A DNA stretch of 64,000 nt from assembly GCF_030283205.1 (NCBI RefSeq), contig NZ_JASNWF010000006.1, forward strand, positions 429,983-493,982, in the 5' to 3' direction. This stretch comes from Actinomadura opuntiae (lineage in GTDB: Bacteria; Actinomycetota; Actinomycetes; Streptosporangiales; Streptosporangiaceae). Position numbers and translations under genes: made by a program. Every line of letters starts with the position of its first letter. The stretch's first letter is position 1. Below, one piece after another: positions 48,160-55,983 of the stretch. The notes beneath the pieces are model-generated. The model saw only the letters and a program-made list of their open reading frames with translations. It was not told the origin of the DNA and made no database searches.

Positions 48160-49473
48160 ATGCACGCTCGGCCCTCGCCGATAACGAATCGGTCCTCGCC
48201 GATAACGAATCGGCCCTCGTCGAGCACGGATCGGCCCTCGTCAGGCACCGATCGGCCCTCGTCGAGCACGAAGGGCGGCGGCATCCTCAGGCAGCCGATG
48301 TCGGTGTGGGCCACCGCCTTCGCCGCCGTCGTCGCCTTCATGGGCATCGGGCTCGTCGACCCCATCCTGCCCGCGATCGCCAAGAACCTGTCGGCGACGC
48401 CGAGCCAGGTGTCGCTGCTGTTCACCAGCTACTTCCTGATCACCGCGGTGGCCATGCTGGTCACCGGCTGGGTGTCCAGCCGGATCGGCGGCAAGAGGAC
48501 GCTGATGATCGGGCTCACCCTCGTCGTGGTGTTCGCCGGGCTCGCCGGGACGTCCGACACCGTCGGGCAGCTCGTCGGCTTCCGGGCCGGCTGGGGCCTC
48601 GGCAACGCGCTGTTCGTCGCCACCGCGCTCGCGGTCATCGTCGGCGCGGCGTCCGGCGGCGCCGAGAAGGCCATCGTGCTCTACGAGGCCGCGCTCGGCC
48701 TCGGCATCTCGCTCGGCCCGCTCGTCGGCGCGCTACTGGGCGACATGAACTGGCGGTTCCCGTTCTTCGGCACCGCGATCCTGATGGCCGTCGGCTTCCT
48801 GCTGATCGCCACGCTGCTCAAGGCGCCGCCGAAGCCCGCGCAGAAGACCCGGCTGAGCGCGCCGATCCGCGCGCTCGGGCACGGCGGGCTGTCCACCACC
48901 GCGTTCACCGCGCTGTTCTACAACTACGCGTTCTTCACCGTCCTCGCCTACACCCCGTTCGTGCTCGGGATGAGCGCGCACGGCATCGGCCTGGTGTTCT
49001 TCGGCTGGGGCGTGATGGTCGCGCTGGCCTCGGTGTTCGGCGCGCCCGCGCTGCAGCGCCGCATTGGAACGGTCCGGGTCATGTACCTCGGGCTGGCCCT
49101 GCTGGTGCTGTTCCAGCTCGGCCTGGCCTTCCTCGAGCACGACGGGATCATCGTCTGCACGATCCTGTCCGGCATCCCGATCGGGCTGAACAACACCGCG
49201 TTCACCGAGGCCGCGATGGAGGTCTCGGACAACCCGCGGCCCGTCGCGTCCGCCGGGTACAACTTCGTCCGCTGGATGGGCGGGGCCCTCGCGCCCTACT
49301 TCGCCACCAAGCTGGCCGAGGAGGTCGACCCGCATCTGCCGTACGTCGTCGGCGCGGCCTGCTGCGCCGTCGCGATCGGCGTCCTGGTGACGCGCCGCCG
49401 CCACATGGCGCCGCTGGAGCGGGTCGACATCGACCACGCCTTCCAGGACGCTCCGGTCGCGGCCAAGGCATAG
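48160..49473 (+). CDS. MFS efflux transporter with repeat-bearing N-terminus
   Basis: 437 residues from an ATG with GGGAGGT at 48149-48155. Residues 4-38 are five 7-residue repeats (RPSPITN, RSSPITN, RPSSSTD, RPSSGTD, RPSSSTK) encoded by a 21-bp tandem DNA repeat. The transporter proper begins at MSVWATAFAAVVAFMGIGLVDPILPAI and has the loop motif GWVSSRIGGKRTLMIG and 12 hydrophobic helices. Drug:H+ antiporter type. A start at the internal ATG 48298 would omit the repeats but has no ribosome binding site. Confidence 0.9.
   Translation: MHARPSPITNRSSPITNRPSSSTDRPSSGTDRPSSSTKGGGILRQPMSVWATAFAAVVAFMGIGLVDPILPAIAKNLSATPSQVSLLFTSYFLITAVAMLVTGWVSSRIGGKRTLMIGLTLVVVFAGLAGTSDTVGQLVGFRAGWGLGNALFVATALAVIVGAASGGAEKAIVLYEAALGLGISLGPLVGALLGDMNWRFPFFGTAILMAVGFLLIATLLKAPPKPAQKTRLSAPIRALGHGGLSTTAFTALFYNYAFFTVLAYTPFVLGMSAHGIGLVFFGWGVMVALASVFGAPALQRRIGTVRVMYLGLALLVLFQLGLAFLEHDGIIVCTILSGIPIGLNNTAFTEAAMEVSDNPRPVASAGYNFVRWMGGALAPYFATKLAEEVDPHLPYVVGAACCAVAIGVLVTRRRHMAPLERVDIDHAFQDAPVAAKA
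48168..48272 (+). repeat. 21-bp tandem repeat, five copies, in frame in MFS gene
   Basis: Copies at 48168, 48189, 48210, 48231 and 48252, consensus TCGGCCCTCGYCGAKMACGA plus A. The first two copies are nearly identical to each other and the last three form a second subtype. Because the unit is a multiple of three, copy-number change would keep the frame. Confidence 0.9.
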
Positions 49474-49773
49474 GGACCCTCTCGGCGTCCCTCGGCTCCG
49501 GCCCGGCCGCTCCGCGGGGGCGGACGGTCCGGAAAGAGAGGGCGCCGTTCAGGGCGGCGAACATTTCCACTGCCATTTCCGTCGTTCTTCCTGCGATACG
49601 GCAGGAGCGGCGAATCCGCCGACAACGGCCGGGCCGAAGGGGGCCCGGCCGGCGTCGTGGGGCAGTGCGCCGAGTTCGCGCAGGTCGTCGAGCTGGGTGG
49701 CGAATGCGAGGCAATGGTCATATTTCCTTGTTTTTCCCGAATAACTTGTCACGGGTGATCCAAGGAGATAGTG
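49474..49773. other. Intergenic region before the CYP154-like gene
   Basis: 300 bases without a firmly supported gene. The right part (49710-49770) is unusually AT-rich (TCATATTTCCTTGTTTTTCCC) and probably holds the promoter of the leader ORF-P450 unit. A minus-strand ORF (49549-49734) has plausible codon bias but no recognisable product and overlaps other open frames; I do not call it. Confidence 0.45.
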
Positions 49774-49824
49774 ATGTACCCGTCCGTACGCACCGCCTTC
49801 CTCACCTCTCAATGGGACCGATGA
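49774..49824 (+). CDS. 16-residue leader ORF coupled to CYP154-like gene
   Basis: ATG at 49774 preceded by AAGGAGAT at 49762-49769, the best ribosome binding site in this area. It encodes MYPSVRTAFLTSQWDR and stops at TGA 49822-49824, which overlaps the P450 ATG at 49821 as ATGA. The P450 itself has no good ribosome binding site, so its translation probably depends on this ORF. It could be a simple coupling device, an attenuator, or, more speculatively, a tiny substrate peptide (it has Tyr, Phe and Trp). An in-frame GTG at 49771 may be used instead. Confidence 0.5.
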   Translation: MYPSVRTAFLTSQWDR

Positions 49825-51041
49825 CAATCAGCCTGCCGTCCTTCCCCGCCGCGGACGAAGCGCCGCTCGACACCTGTATGAGGCTGCGGGATATCGCTCC
49901 CGTGGTCGAAGTGGAGTTCCCCGGCGGCGTCCCCGCCTACCTCGCGCTGACCCACGACGCCGTGCGGCAGATCCTCGCCGGCGACAACAGGACCTTCCTG
50001 CGGGAGCCGCGGCACTGGCCCGCCCTGCACGACGGGTCGATCCCCGAGGACTGGCCGCTGCGCGCCATCGTCGAGGGCGGCCACCTGTCCACCAAGGACG
50101 GCGCCGACCACCGCCGCCTGCGCGGCCTGGTCGGCAAGGCGTTCACGCCCGCGCGGGTGCAGGCGCTGGAGCCGCGCGTCCAGCGGATCGTGGACGGCCT
50201 GCTCGACGACGTCATCGCCGCGGGCGACGGCGTGGACCTGGTCCCCGCCTTCACCGAGGCGCTGCCGATGTGGGTGATCTGCGAGCTGTTCGGCGTCCCG
50301 CCCGAGGACCGGCCCCGGATGCGCAACTGGACCGCCGCGCTGCTGGCGCACACGACCCCGCCGGACGAGGCGTTCGCGACGCAGCGGGCCCTCCAGTCCT
50401 ACCTGCACGGGCTGGTGGAGCGCAGGCGGGAGGCGCCCGGCGACGACCTCACCTCCAGCCTGGTCCAGGCCCGCGACGAGGGCGACAGGCTCACCACCGA
50501 CGAGCTGGTCGGCGTGCTCTGGCTGATGCTCGTGGCCGGCCACGAGACCACCGTCCACATGCTCGGCCACGCGATCGTGGCGCTGGCCCAGAACCCCGGC
50601 CAGCTCGAACTCGCCAAGGCGGGCGACCGCTGGGCCGACGTGGTGGAGGAAACCCTGCGCTACCGCCACTCGGTGATGATGACGAGCTTCCGTTTCACCG
50701 CGGAGGACGTGACCGTCGCCGGGGTGCCCATTCCCAAGGGCCGGGCGGTCGGCGTCGTCTACCAGGCGAGCGGCCTCGATCCGGAGGAGTACGGCGAGGA
50801 CGCGGACCGGTTCGACATCACCCGGGAGCAGAACGGGCGCCTCACCTTCGGCCACGGGCCGCGGTACTGCATCGGCGCGTCCCTGGCCCGGCTGGAGGGC
50901 CGGCTGGTGCTCGCGACGCTGTACCGGCGCCTGCCGGAGCTCACGCTGGCCGTCGATCCGGGCGACATCCCCTATTCCCCGTCGTTCTTCACGGTCGGCC
51001 CGCTCTCGCTGCCGGTCACCTTGGGCGCCGTCCGGTCCTGA
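49821..51041 (+). CDS. Cytochrome P450, CYP154-like
   Basis: 406 residues. I-helix VAGHETTVHML, the ExxR motif as EETLRYR, and heme-binding FGHGPRYCIGASLARLEGR with Cys350. N-terminal features (REPRHWPALHDG, DWPLRAIVEGGHL, DHRRLRGLVGKAFTP) resemble CYP154 enzymes of streptomycetes, which are often encoded next to a conservon and a CYP157. Soluble monooxygenase needing external ferredoxin; none is encoded nearby. Substrate unknown. Usually the CYP154 gene follows the CYP157 gene; here it lies before cvnA and behind a terminator-like hairpin, so it may be a separate transcript. Confidence 0.9.
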   Translation: MTISLPSFPAADEAPLDTCMRLRDIAPVVEVEFPGGVPAYLALTHDAVRQILAGDNRTFLREPRHWPALHDGSIPEDWPLRAIVEGGHLSTKDGADHRRLRGLVGKAFTPARVQALEPRVQRIVDGLLDDVIAAGDGVDLVPAFTEALPMWVICELFGVPPEDRPRMRNWTAALLAHTTPPDEAFATQRALQSYLHGLVERRREAPGDDLTSSLVQARDEGDRLTTDELVGVLWLMLVAGHETTVHMLGHAIVALAQNPGQLELAKAGDRWADVVEETLRYRHSVMMTSFRFTAEDVTVAGVPIPKGRAVGVVYQASGLDPEEYGEDADRFDITREQNGRLTFGHGPRYCIGASLARLEGRLVLATLYRRLPELTLAVDPGDIPYSPSFFTVGPLSLPVTLGAVRS

Positions 51042-51095
51042 CCCGTCACCGCGGCCCGCGCGGTTCGTCCGCCGGGCCGGACGACCGGCATGCAC

Positions 51096-51127
51096 GGCCG
51101 GCGCGCCCCGTCTCGGGTGCGCCGGCC
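51096..51127 (+). terminator. Hairpin after CYP154-like gene
   Basis: GGCCGGCGC (51096-51104) pairs with GCGCCGGCC (51119-51127), 55 bases after the P450 stop. It separates the P450 from the conservon, whose promoter probably lies in the AT-rich stretch 51135-51220. Confidence 0.5.
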
Positions 51128-51277
51128 GCCGCGTCCGATATCTAGCAGTTCTGGTAAATACCTGCGCACGCGAGCGTTATGGTGCATCCTTATCGCGCCT
51201 TATTCCGTTATGGCCGCCCGTGCGACGGGCCGAGGATTCCTGCGCGCCAGTCACCAACGCTCACAAGGACACGATGG

Positions 51278-53014
51278 ATGGCATCTCAAGCCGGTCGAGC
51301 ACGCATCGAGCGCGCGGCGCTGGAACGCGCGGTCTGGGTCGGGCTGGTCGTCGCGGTCGTCGCCGGCGCCGCCTGGCTGGGGGCGCTGCTGGCCGTTGAC
51401 CAGGGAGCCCGCACGCTGGTCGCGGCGGGCGGCGGCGCCGCCGCGCTCGCCCTCAGCGTCGCCTGCGGAGCCGCGGCCTATTACGCCGCGTACGCGCGGA
51501 AGGTCCGTGACCGGCTGGCGCAGGTGGAGAGCGAGAGCGGCCTGCTGGAGCGCAGGCTCCAGGAGCTGGTCGACGGGCCCCTGCCCGCGCTGATCGGGCG
51601 CCTGCACGCCGGTGCGGCGCCGGAGGAGATCCTGGCCGAGCTGCGGGCCGTCCCGAACCACCTGCTCGGACGGCTGGTGCGCGTGGTGGCGGAAGGCGTC
51701 GCCGCGAGCGAGCGCGGCGCGGTCCAGGCCAGGGCCGAACTGGCCGCCCTGGAGCACGAGGTCGGGCAGGTGGCCGACGCGACGCTGCCCGCGCTGATCG
51801 ACCGGATCCGCGGCGACCGCGCCTCGGCGGCGTCCGTGCTCGCCGAGCTCCCGGCGCCCTCCCACGCCGCACTGGACCGGCTCCTGAACGACGTCGCCGA
51901 GACCCTCGCCGCGGGCGAGCGCACCCGGGCGGCCGCCATGGCGTCCTGCGCGAGCGCCGCGGCGCGGATCCAGGCGCAGACCACCCGCATGCTCGCCCAG
52001 CTGCGCGAGCTGGAGGACCGGTACAACGAGGACGAGGTCTTCGGCGAGCTCCTCGACCTCGACCACCACGTCTCCCAGATGGGACGCCTGGCCGACAGCA
52101 TCGCGCTGCTCAGCGGCGGCCGCTCGGGACGGCGCTGGACCAAGCCCATCGTCCTGGAGAGCATCATCCGCGGCGCGATGGGCCGGATCGCCTCCTACCA
52201 GCGCGTCCAGTACCACTCGACCACCACCGCCGCCGTCGCCGGGTTCGCCGCCGAGGGCGTCATGCACGCGCTGGCCGAGCTGATGGACAACGCCGCCAAC
52301 TTCTCCCCGCACGGCACCGCCGTGCACGTCTACGCCGAGGAGGAGGACGCCGGCGTCGTCGTCACCATCGAGGACAGCGGCCTGGGCATGCGCCAGCGCG
52401 AGCGGGAGCGCGCCGAGCGGCTGGTGTCGGAGACCGCCGACCTGACCTCGCTGCCCGGGACCCGGCTGGGGCTGGCGGTGGTCGGGCGGCTGGCGGGCAA
52501 GCACGGGCTGCGGATCAGCTTCCGGCCGTCCTCCCGCGGCGGCATCGGCGTGATCGTGCTGATCCCGCGCCGGCTCATCAGCCACCCCGCCGGCGCGTCC
52601 GGCGCGGCCTTCGCCGCCGATCCCGTGCGGACCGTGCGCAGAGGCGCCTCCGCACCGGCCCGCGAACCCGCCGCCGCGACGGCCGTGGCCTTGGCCGAGG
52701 CACCCGACGCCGGCGCCGCCGACGGGGAGTACCTGCCCAAACGCCGCCGCGGCGCCACGCTCACCGGGACCGTCGAGCAGCCCGCGGCCCCGCCGCCCAG
52801 GCCCCGCGACCCGGGGGCGCGGTTCGCCGCCTTCCGCGAGTCCGCCTCGGGACGGCACCGGACTGCCGACGACGCCACGACCCGCAGCACGTCCGAGCCC
52901 GCGGACGGCACCGCGCACGAAGGCACAGCGCACGATGACACCGGGCACGATGACACCGGGCACGACGACACCGGGCACGACGGCACCGCACCCGCCCGGG
53001 AACCCGATCAGTAG
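51278..53014 (+). CDS. cvnA: Conservon sensor-kinase-like protein CvnA
   Basis: 578 residues from an ATG with AAGGA at 51265-51269. Two transmembrane helices near the N-terminus (residues ~15-66), a long alanine-rich helical region, then an H-box-like LLDLDHHVSQMGRLADSIALLSGG and a GHKL ATPase with N-box ELMDNAANFSPHGT and G1 box EDSGLGM. The C-terminal 120 residues are disordered with DDTGHDDTGHD repeats. CvnA proteins act at the membrane and recruit CvnB-D, resembling a G-protein receptor complex. The usual large extracellular nitrate-sensing domain is missing. Confidence 0.88.
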   Translation: MASQAGRARIERAALERAVWVGLVVAVVAGAAWLGALLAVDQGARTLVAAGGGAAALALSVACGAAAYYAAYARKVRDRLAQVESESGLLERRLQELVDGPLPALIGRLHAGAAPEEILAELRAVPNHLLGRLVRVVAEGVAASERGAVQARAELAALEHEVGQVADATLPALIDRIRGDRASAASVLAELPAPSHAALDRLLNDVAETLAAGERTRAAAMASCASAAARIQAQTTRMLAQLRELEDRYNEDEVFGELLDLDHHVSQMGRLADSIALLSGGRSGRRWTKPIVLESIIRGAMGRIASYQRVQYHSTTTAAVAGFAAEGVMHALAELMDNAANFSPHGTAVHVYAEEEDAGVVVTIEDSGLGMRQRERERAERLVSETADLTSLPGTRLGLAVVGRLAGKHGLRISFRPSSRGGIGVIVLIPRRLISHPAGASGAAFAADPVRTVRRGASAPAREPAAATAVALAEAPDAGAADGEYLPKRRRGATLTGTVEQPAAPPPRPRDPGARFAAFRESASGRHRTADDATTRSTSEPADGTAHEGTAHDDTGHDDTGHDDTGHDGTAPAREPDQ

Positions 53015-53158
53015 GGCTCATGGCCCGCGGCCCGTTCGGCGGACGGGCCACCGGGACGGCCGGTCCCGGCACCCTCGTCCGGACCGCAGGATCCACAGAT
53101 AGGAGGCAGGGACGCGATCCGCCGCGGGCGCCGCGGCGTCGTCCGTTCCGTGATCTTG

Positions 53159-53563
53159 ATGAGCAGCGATGAGCGTCGACTCGATTGGCTTCTGACGTCC
53201 CTTGCGGACCGGACCCCGGGCATCCAGCACGTGCTGGTGCTGTCCCGGGACGGTCTGAAGATCTGCCACACCCCCGGACTGGACGAGGACAGGGCCGACC
53301 AGCTGGCGGCCATCGCCTCGGGCATCCAGAGCCTGTCCCTGACCGCCTCCCACGAGTTCGGCACCGGCGTCGGCGCCGGCCAGTCGATGATGGAGTTCGC
53401 CGGCGGGCTGCTGCTGATCATCCCGGCGGGCGCCGGGGCGCACCTGGCCGTCGTGGCCCGCGAGGACGCCGACGTCGGCCTCGTCGGGCACAGCATGAAC
53501 GAGCTGGTGGAGCAGATCGGCGGCTACCTGACCGCGGCACCGCGCACCCCCGCGCCGAGATGA
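53159..53563 (+). CDS. cvnB: Roadblock/LC7 domain protein CvnB
   Basis: 134 residues from MSSDERRLDWLL. Roadblock fold: LDWLLTSLADRTPGIQHVLVLSRDGL, ADQLAAIASGIQSLSLTAS and GAHLAVVAREDADVGLVGHSMNELVEQIG. It is expected to interact with the CvnD GTPase, as Mgl-type roadblock proteins do. The stop overlaps the CvnC start in ATGA. GTG 53150 and TTG 53156 are in-frame alternatives. Confidence 0.9.
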   Translation: MSSDERRLDWLLTSLADRTPGIQHVLVLSRDGLKICHTPGLDEDRADQLAAIASGIQSLSLTASHEFGTGVGAGQSMMEFAGGLLLIIPAGAGAHLAVVAREDADVGLVGHSMNELVEQIGGYLTAAPRTPAPR

Positions 53564-53922
53564 CCCCCCAGCCCCTCGACCTCGGCGACCCCGACCGGCT
53601 CTACACCGTCACCGGGGGCCGCAGCCGCGCGGGCGACGACGCCCTCGACCTCGTCACGCTGGTCAGCGCCGAGAACGACCCGGTGCCCGGCATGCAGTCC
53701 GAGCACGTCGCGATCCTGCGGCTGTGCCGCCGCGAGCCGATGGCGGTGGTCGAGCTGTCCTCCCATCTGAGGCTGCCGGTGAGCGTGGTGAAGATCCTGC
53801 TGCTCGACCTGCGCGACACCGGCCACATCACCGTCCGCCATCCGACCTCGGCCGCCGCGACGAACCGGCCGGCCGACCTGGAAACGCTGAAGCAGGTGCT
53901 CGTTGGACTCCAAGACCTCTGA
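53560..53922 (+). CDS. cvnC: DUF742 protein CvnC
   Basis: 120 residues. DUF742 pattern: RLYTVTGGRSRAGDDALDLVTLVSA, then HVAILRLCRREPMAVVELSSHLRLPVSVVKILLLDLRDTGHITV (a winged-helix-like region, residues ~50-93). Coupled by ATGA to cvnB and overlapping cvnD by 20 bases. Possible DNA-binding or adaptor role. Confidence 0.92.
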   Translation: MTPQPLDLGDPDRLYTVTGGRSRAGDDALDLVTLVSAENDPVPGMQSEHVAILRLCRREPMAVVELSSHLRLPVSVVKILLLDLRDTGHITVRHPTSAAATNRPADLETLKQVLVGLQDL

Positions 53923-54565
53923 CCGGCCTGCGGACCCCGGAGCCGGCGGCGCGCCGGCCGGGGCCGCGGGCGACGTGCCGCTGCTCCGCACCGCGCGGGA
54001 CGCACTGAAGATCGTGATCGTGGGCGGGTTCGGGGTCGGGAAGACCACCATGGTCGGCTCGGTCTCGGAGATACGCCCGCTCAGCACCGAGGAGGTCATG
54101 ACGGAGGCCGGCGTCGGCATCGACGACCCCAGCCGCGTCGCCGCCAAGCGCACCACCACGGTCGCGTTCGACTTCGGCCGGATCTCCCTGGACGCCCACC
54201 GCGTGCTCTACCTGTTCGGCGCCCCCGGCCAGAAGCGGTTCTGGTTCGTCTGGGACCAGCTGTTCTCCGGCAGCCTGGGCGCGGTGGTGCTGGTGGACAC
54301 CCGCCGCTTGGAGGACTCCTTCTACCCGCTCGACCGGCTCGAGCACCACCGGATGCCGTTCGTGGTGGCGGTCAATCGGTTCGACGCGCCCGGCCCGCGG
54401 CCGTCCCTGGAGCGGGTGCGCGACGCGCTGTCGCTCCCCGGGGGCGTCCCGCTGGTCGACTGCGACGCCCGGCTCCGCGACTCCACCAAGAACGTGCTGA
54501 TCACGCTCGTCCGGCACCTCACCGCACTCCACGACCCCGCCGCACTCCAGGAGGCCGCGCAGTGA
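53903..54565 (+). CDS. cvnD: Ras-like GTP-binding protein CvnD
   Basis: 220 residues from TTG 53903, inside the end of cvnC. P-loop VGGFGVGKTTMVG, switch region with RTTTVAFDFGRI, G3 FGAPGQKRFWF (replacing DxxG) and G4 NRFD. Conservon GTPases bind GTP and cycle through CvnB. The weak TTG and overlap imply translational coupling. Overlaps cvnE by GTGA. Confidence 0.92.
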   Translation: MDSKTSDRPADPGAGGAPAGAAGDVPLLRTARDALKIVIVGGFGVGKTTMVGSVSEIRPLSTEEVMTEAGVGIDDPSRVAAKRTTTVAFDFGRISLDAHRVLYLFGAPGQKRFWFVWDQLFSGSLGAVVLVDTRRLEDSFYPLDRLEHHRMPFVVAVNRFDAPGPRPSLERVRDALSLPGGVPLVDCDARLRDSTKNVLITLVRHLTALHDPAALQEAAQ

Positions 54566-55806
54566 CCGACGAGACCGGCGAGACCGGCGAGACCGCCGCG
54601 CCGCACGCCGACGGCGCCGTCCGCCTGTACGGGGAGGAGTTCGACCAGCGGCCGGCGGACTTCTTCGAGCGGATGCGCCGCGAGCACGGCCCGGTCGTGC
54701 CCGTCCTACTCGAAGGCGACGTCCCCGCCTGGTACGTGATCGGGTACCGGGAGGTCAACCACGTCACCGGCAACCCCGGGCTGTTCGCGCGCGACACCCG
54801 CCGCTGGAACGCCTGGGACGCCGTGCCGGAGAACTGGTCGCTGCTGCCGTTCGTCGGCTGGAACCCCTCGGTGATGCTCGCCGAGGGGGAGGAGCACCAC
54901 CGGCGCAGCACGGCGATCAGCGACGCGCTGGACGCCGTCGACCGCACCGAGCTGGCCGGCGACTGCGAGCGGATCGCCGACCGGCTGATCGACGAGTTCG
55001 CCGGGGACGGCGAGGTGGACCTGATCAGCCGGTTCGCCGACCGGCTCCCGCCGCTGGTGGTCGCCGGGCTCTTCGGGGTGCCCGCGGCCGAGGCGCCCGA
55101 CATGATCCGGGACGTCATGGCCGTGGCGGGTTCCGACGAGGACGCCGTCCCGGCCTACCAGCGACTCCAGGAGACCATGCGCAGGCTGGCCGAGGCGCGC
55201 CGGGCGCGTCCCGGCCCGGACGTCACGTCCCGCATGCTTCAGCATCCGGCGGGCCTCACCGTCGACGAGCTGGTCAGCGACCTCATCCCGATGATGAGCG
55301 CCGGCCACCTGCCCACCGGCCACTGGATCGGCAACACGCTGCGGCTGATGCTGGTCGACGAGCGGTTCGCCGTGACGCTCCAGGGCGGCCGCGGCAGCGT
55401 CTCCCAGGCCCTCAACCAGGTGCTGTGGGAGGACACGCCGTCGCAGAACAACATCGGCCGCTTCGCCGTGCACTCCTGCGAGCTGGCCGGGCGCAGGATC
55501 CGCCCCGGCGACATGCTGATCCTCGGATGGGCCGCGGCGAACGCCGACCCGCAGGTGCAGCCGCCCGCGCACGGCGCCGGCGCCGGGAACCGGGCCCACC
55601 TGTCGTTCGGGCACGGCGACCACGGCTGCCCCTTCCCCGCCCCGGAGCTCGCCGAGATCATCGCCAGGACGGCGGTCGAGGTGCTGCTGGACCGGCTGCC
55701 CGACATCGAGCTCGCGGTCAAGCCGGACGAGCTCCTGTGGCTCCCGTCGTTCTGGGTGCGCCGCCTGGCGGCCCTCCCGGTCCGCTTCAGCCCGGCCGCC
55801 GGCTGA
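54562..55806 (+). CDS. cvnE: CYP157-like cytochrome P450 CvnE, ExxR motif lost
   Basis: 414 residues. Heme ligand is retained: FGHGDHGCPFPAPELAEIIA (Cys356). The K-helix ExxR is replaced by NQVLW (N285-W289), where S. coelicolor CYP157C1 has EQSLW. The I-helix is MMSAGHLPTGHW instead of AGxxT. Reading frame is intact throughout, so these are not frameshift artefacts. CYP157 proteins are the usual CvnE partners in conservons; whether they catalyse or only bind heme or ligand for signalling is unclear. GTG start overlaps cvnD's stop. Confidence 0.88.
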   Translation: MTDETGETGETAAPHADGAVRLYGEEFDQRPADFFERMRREHGPVVPVLLEGDVPAWYVIGYREVNHVTGNPGLFARDTRRWNAWDAVPENWSLLPFVGWNPSVMLAEGEEHHRRSTAISDALDAVDRTELAGDCERIADRLIDEFAGDGEVDLISRFADRLPPLVVAGLFGVPAAEAPDMIRDVMAVAGSDEDAVPAYQRLQETMRRLAEARRARPGPDVTSRMLQHPAGLTVDELVSDLIPMMSAGHLPTGHWIGNTLRLMLVDERFAVTLQGGRGSVSQALNQVLWEDTPSQNNIGRFAVHSCELAGRRIRPGDMLILGWAAANADPQVQPPAHGAGAGNRAHLSFGHGDHGCPFPAPELAEIIARTAVEVLLDRLPDIELAVKPDELLWLPSFWVRRLAALPVRFSPAAG

Positions 55807-55983
55807 CCACCCGCTCTCCGTCGCCGGGCGGGAGACGCAGGCCGTCACCGGGGCCGTGGTCGGCGGGTGAGGTGGTCTAGCGGACGTCGGACGGCGGGCG
55901 GTCGGCGCGTGGTTCGCGTCGACCGCCCGCCGCCCGAGTGCCCTCCGAAGGGGGCATGGCCGGTGACCCGGAGAAGCTCCGGG

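Noticed and set aside
49549..49734. Minus-strand ORF (KYDHCLAFATQLDDLRELG...) before the P450
   Set aside because: Codon bias is moderate, but a competing frame on the same strand has equal bias, and no ribosome binding site or homologue supports it.
54562..55806. CvnE as a frameshifted, broken P450
   Set aside because: The frame is continuous and in line on both sides of the altered K-helix, and the heme loop is intact; CYP157s are known for altered ExxR motifs.
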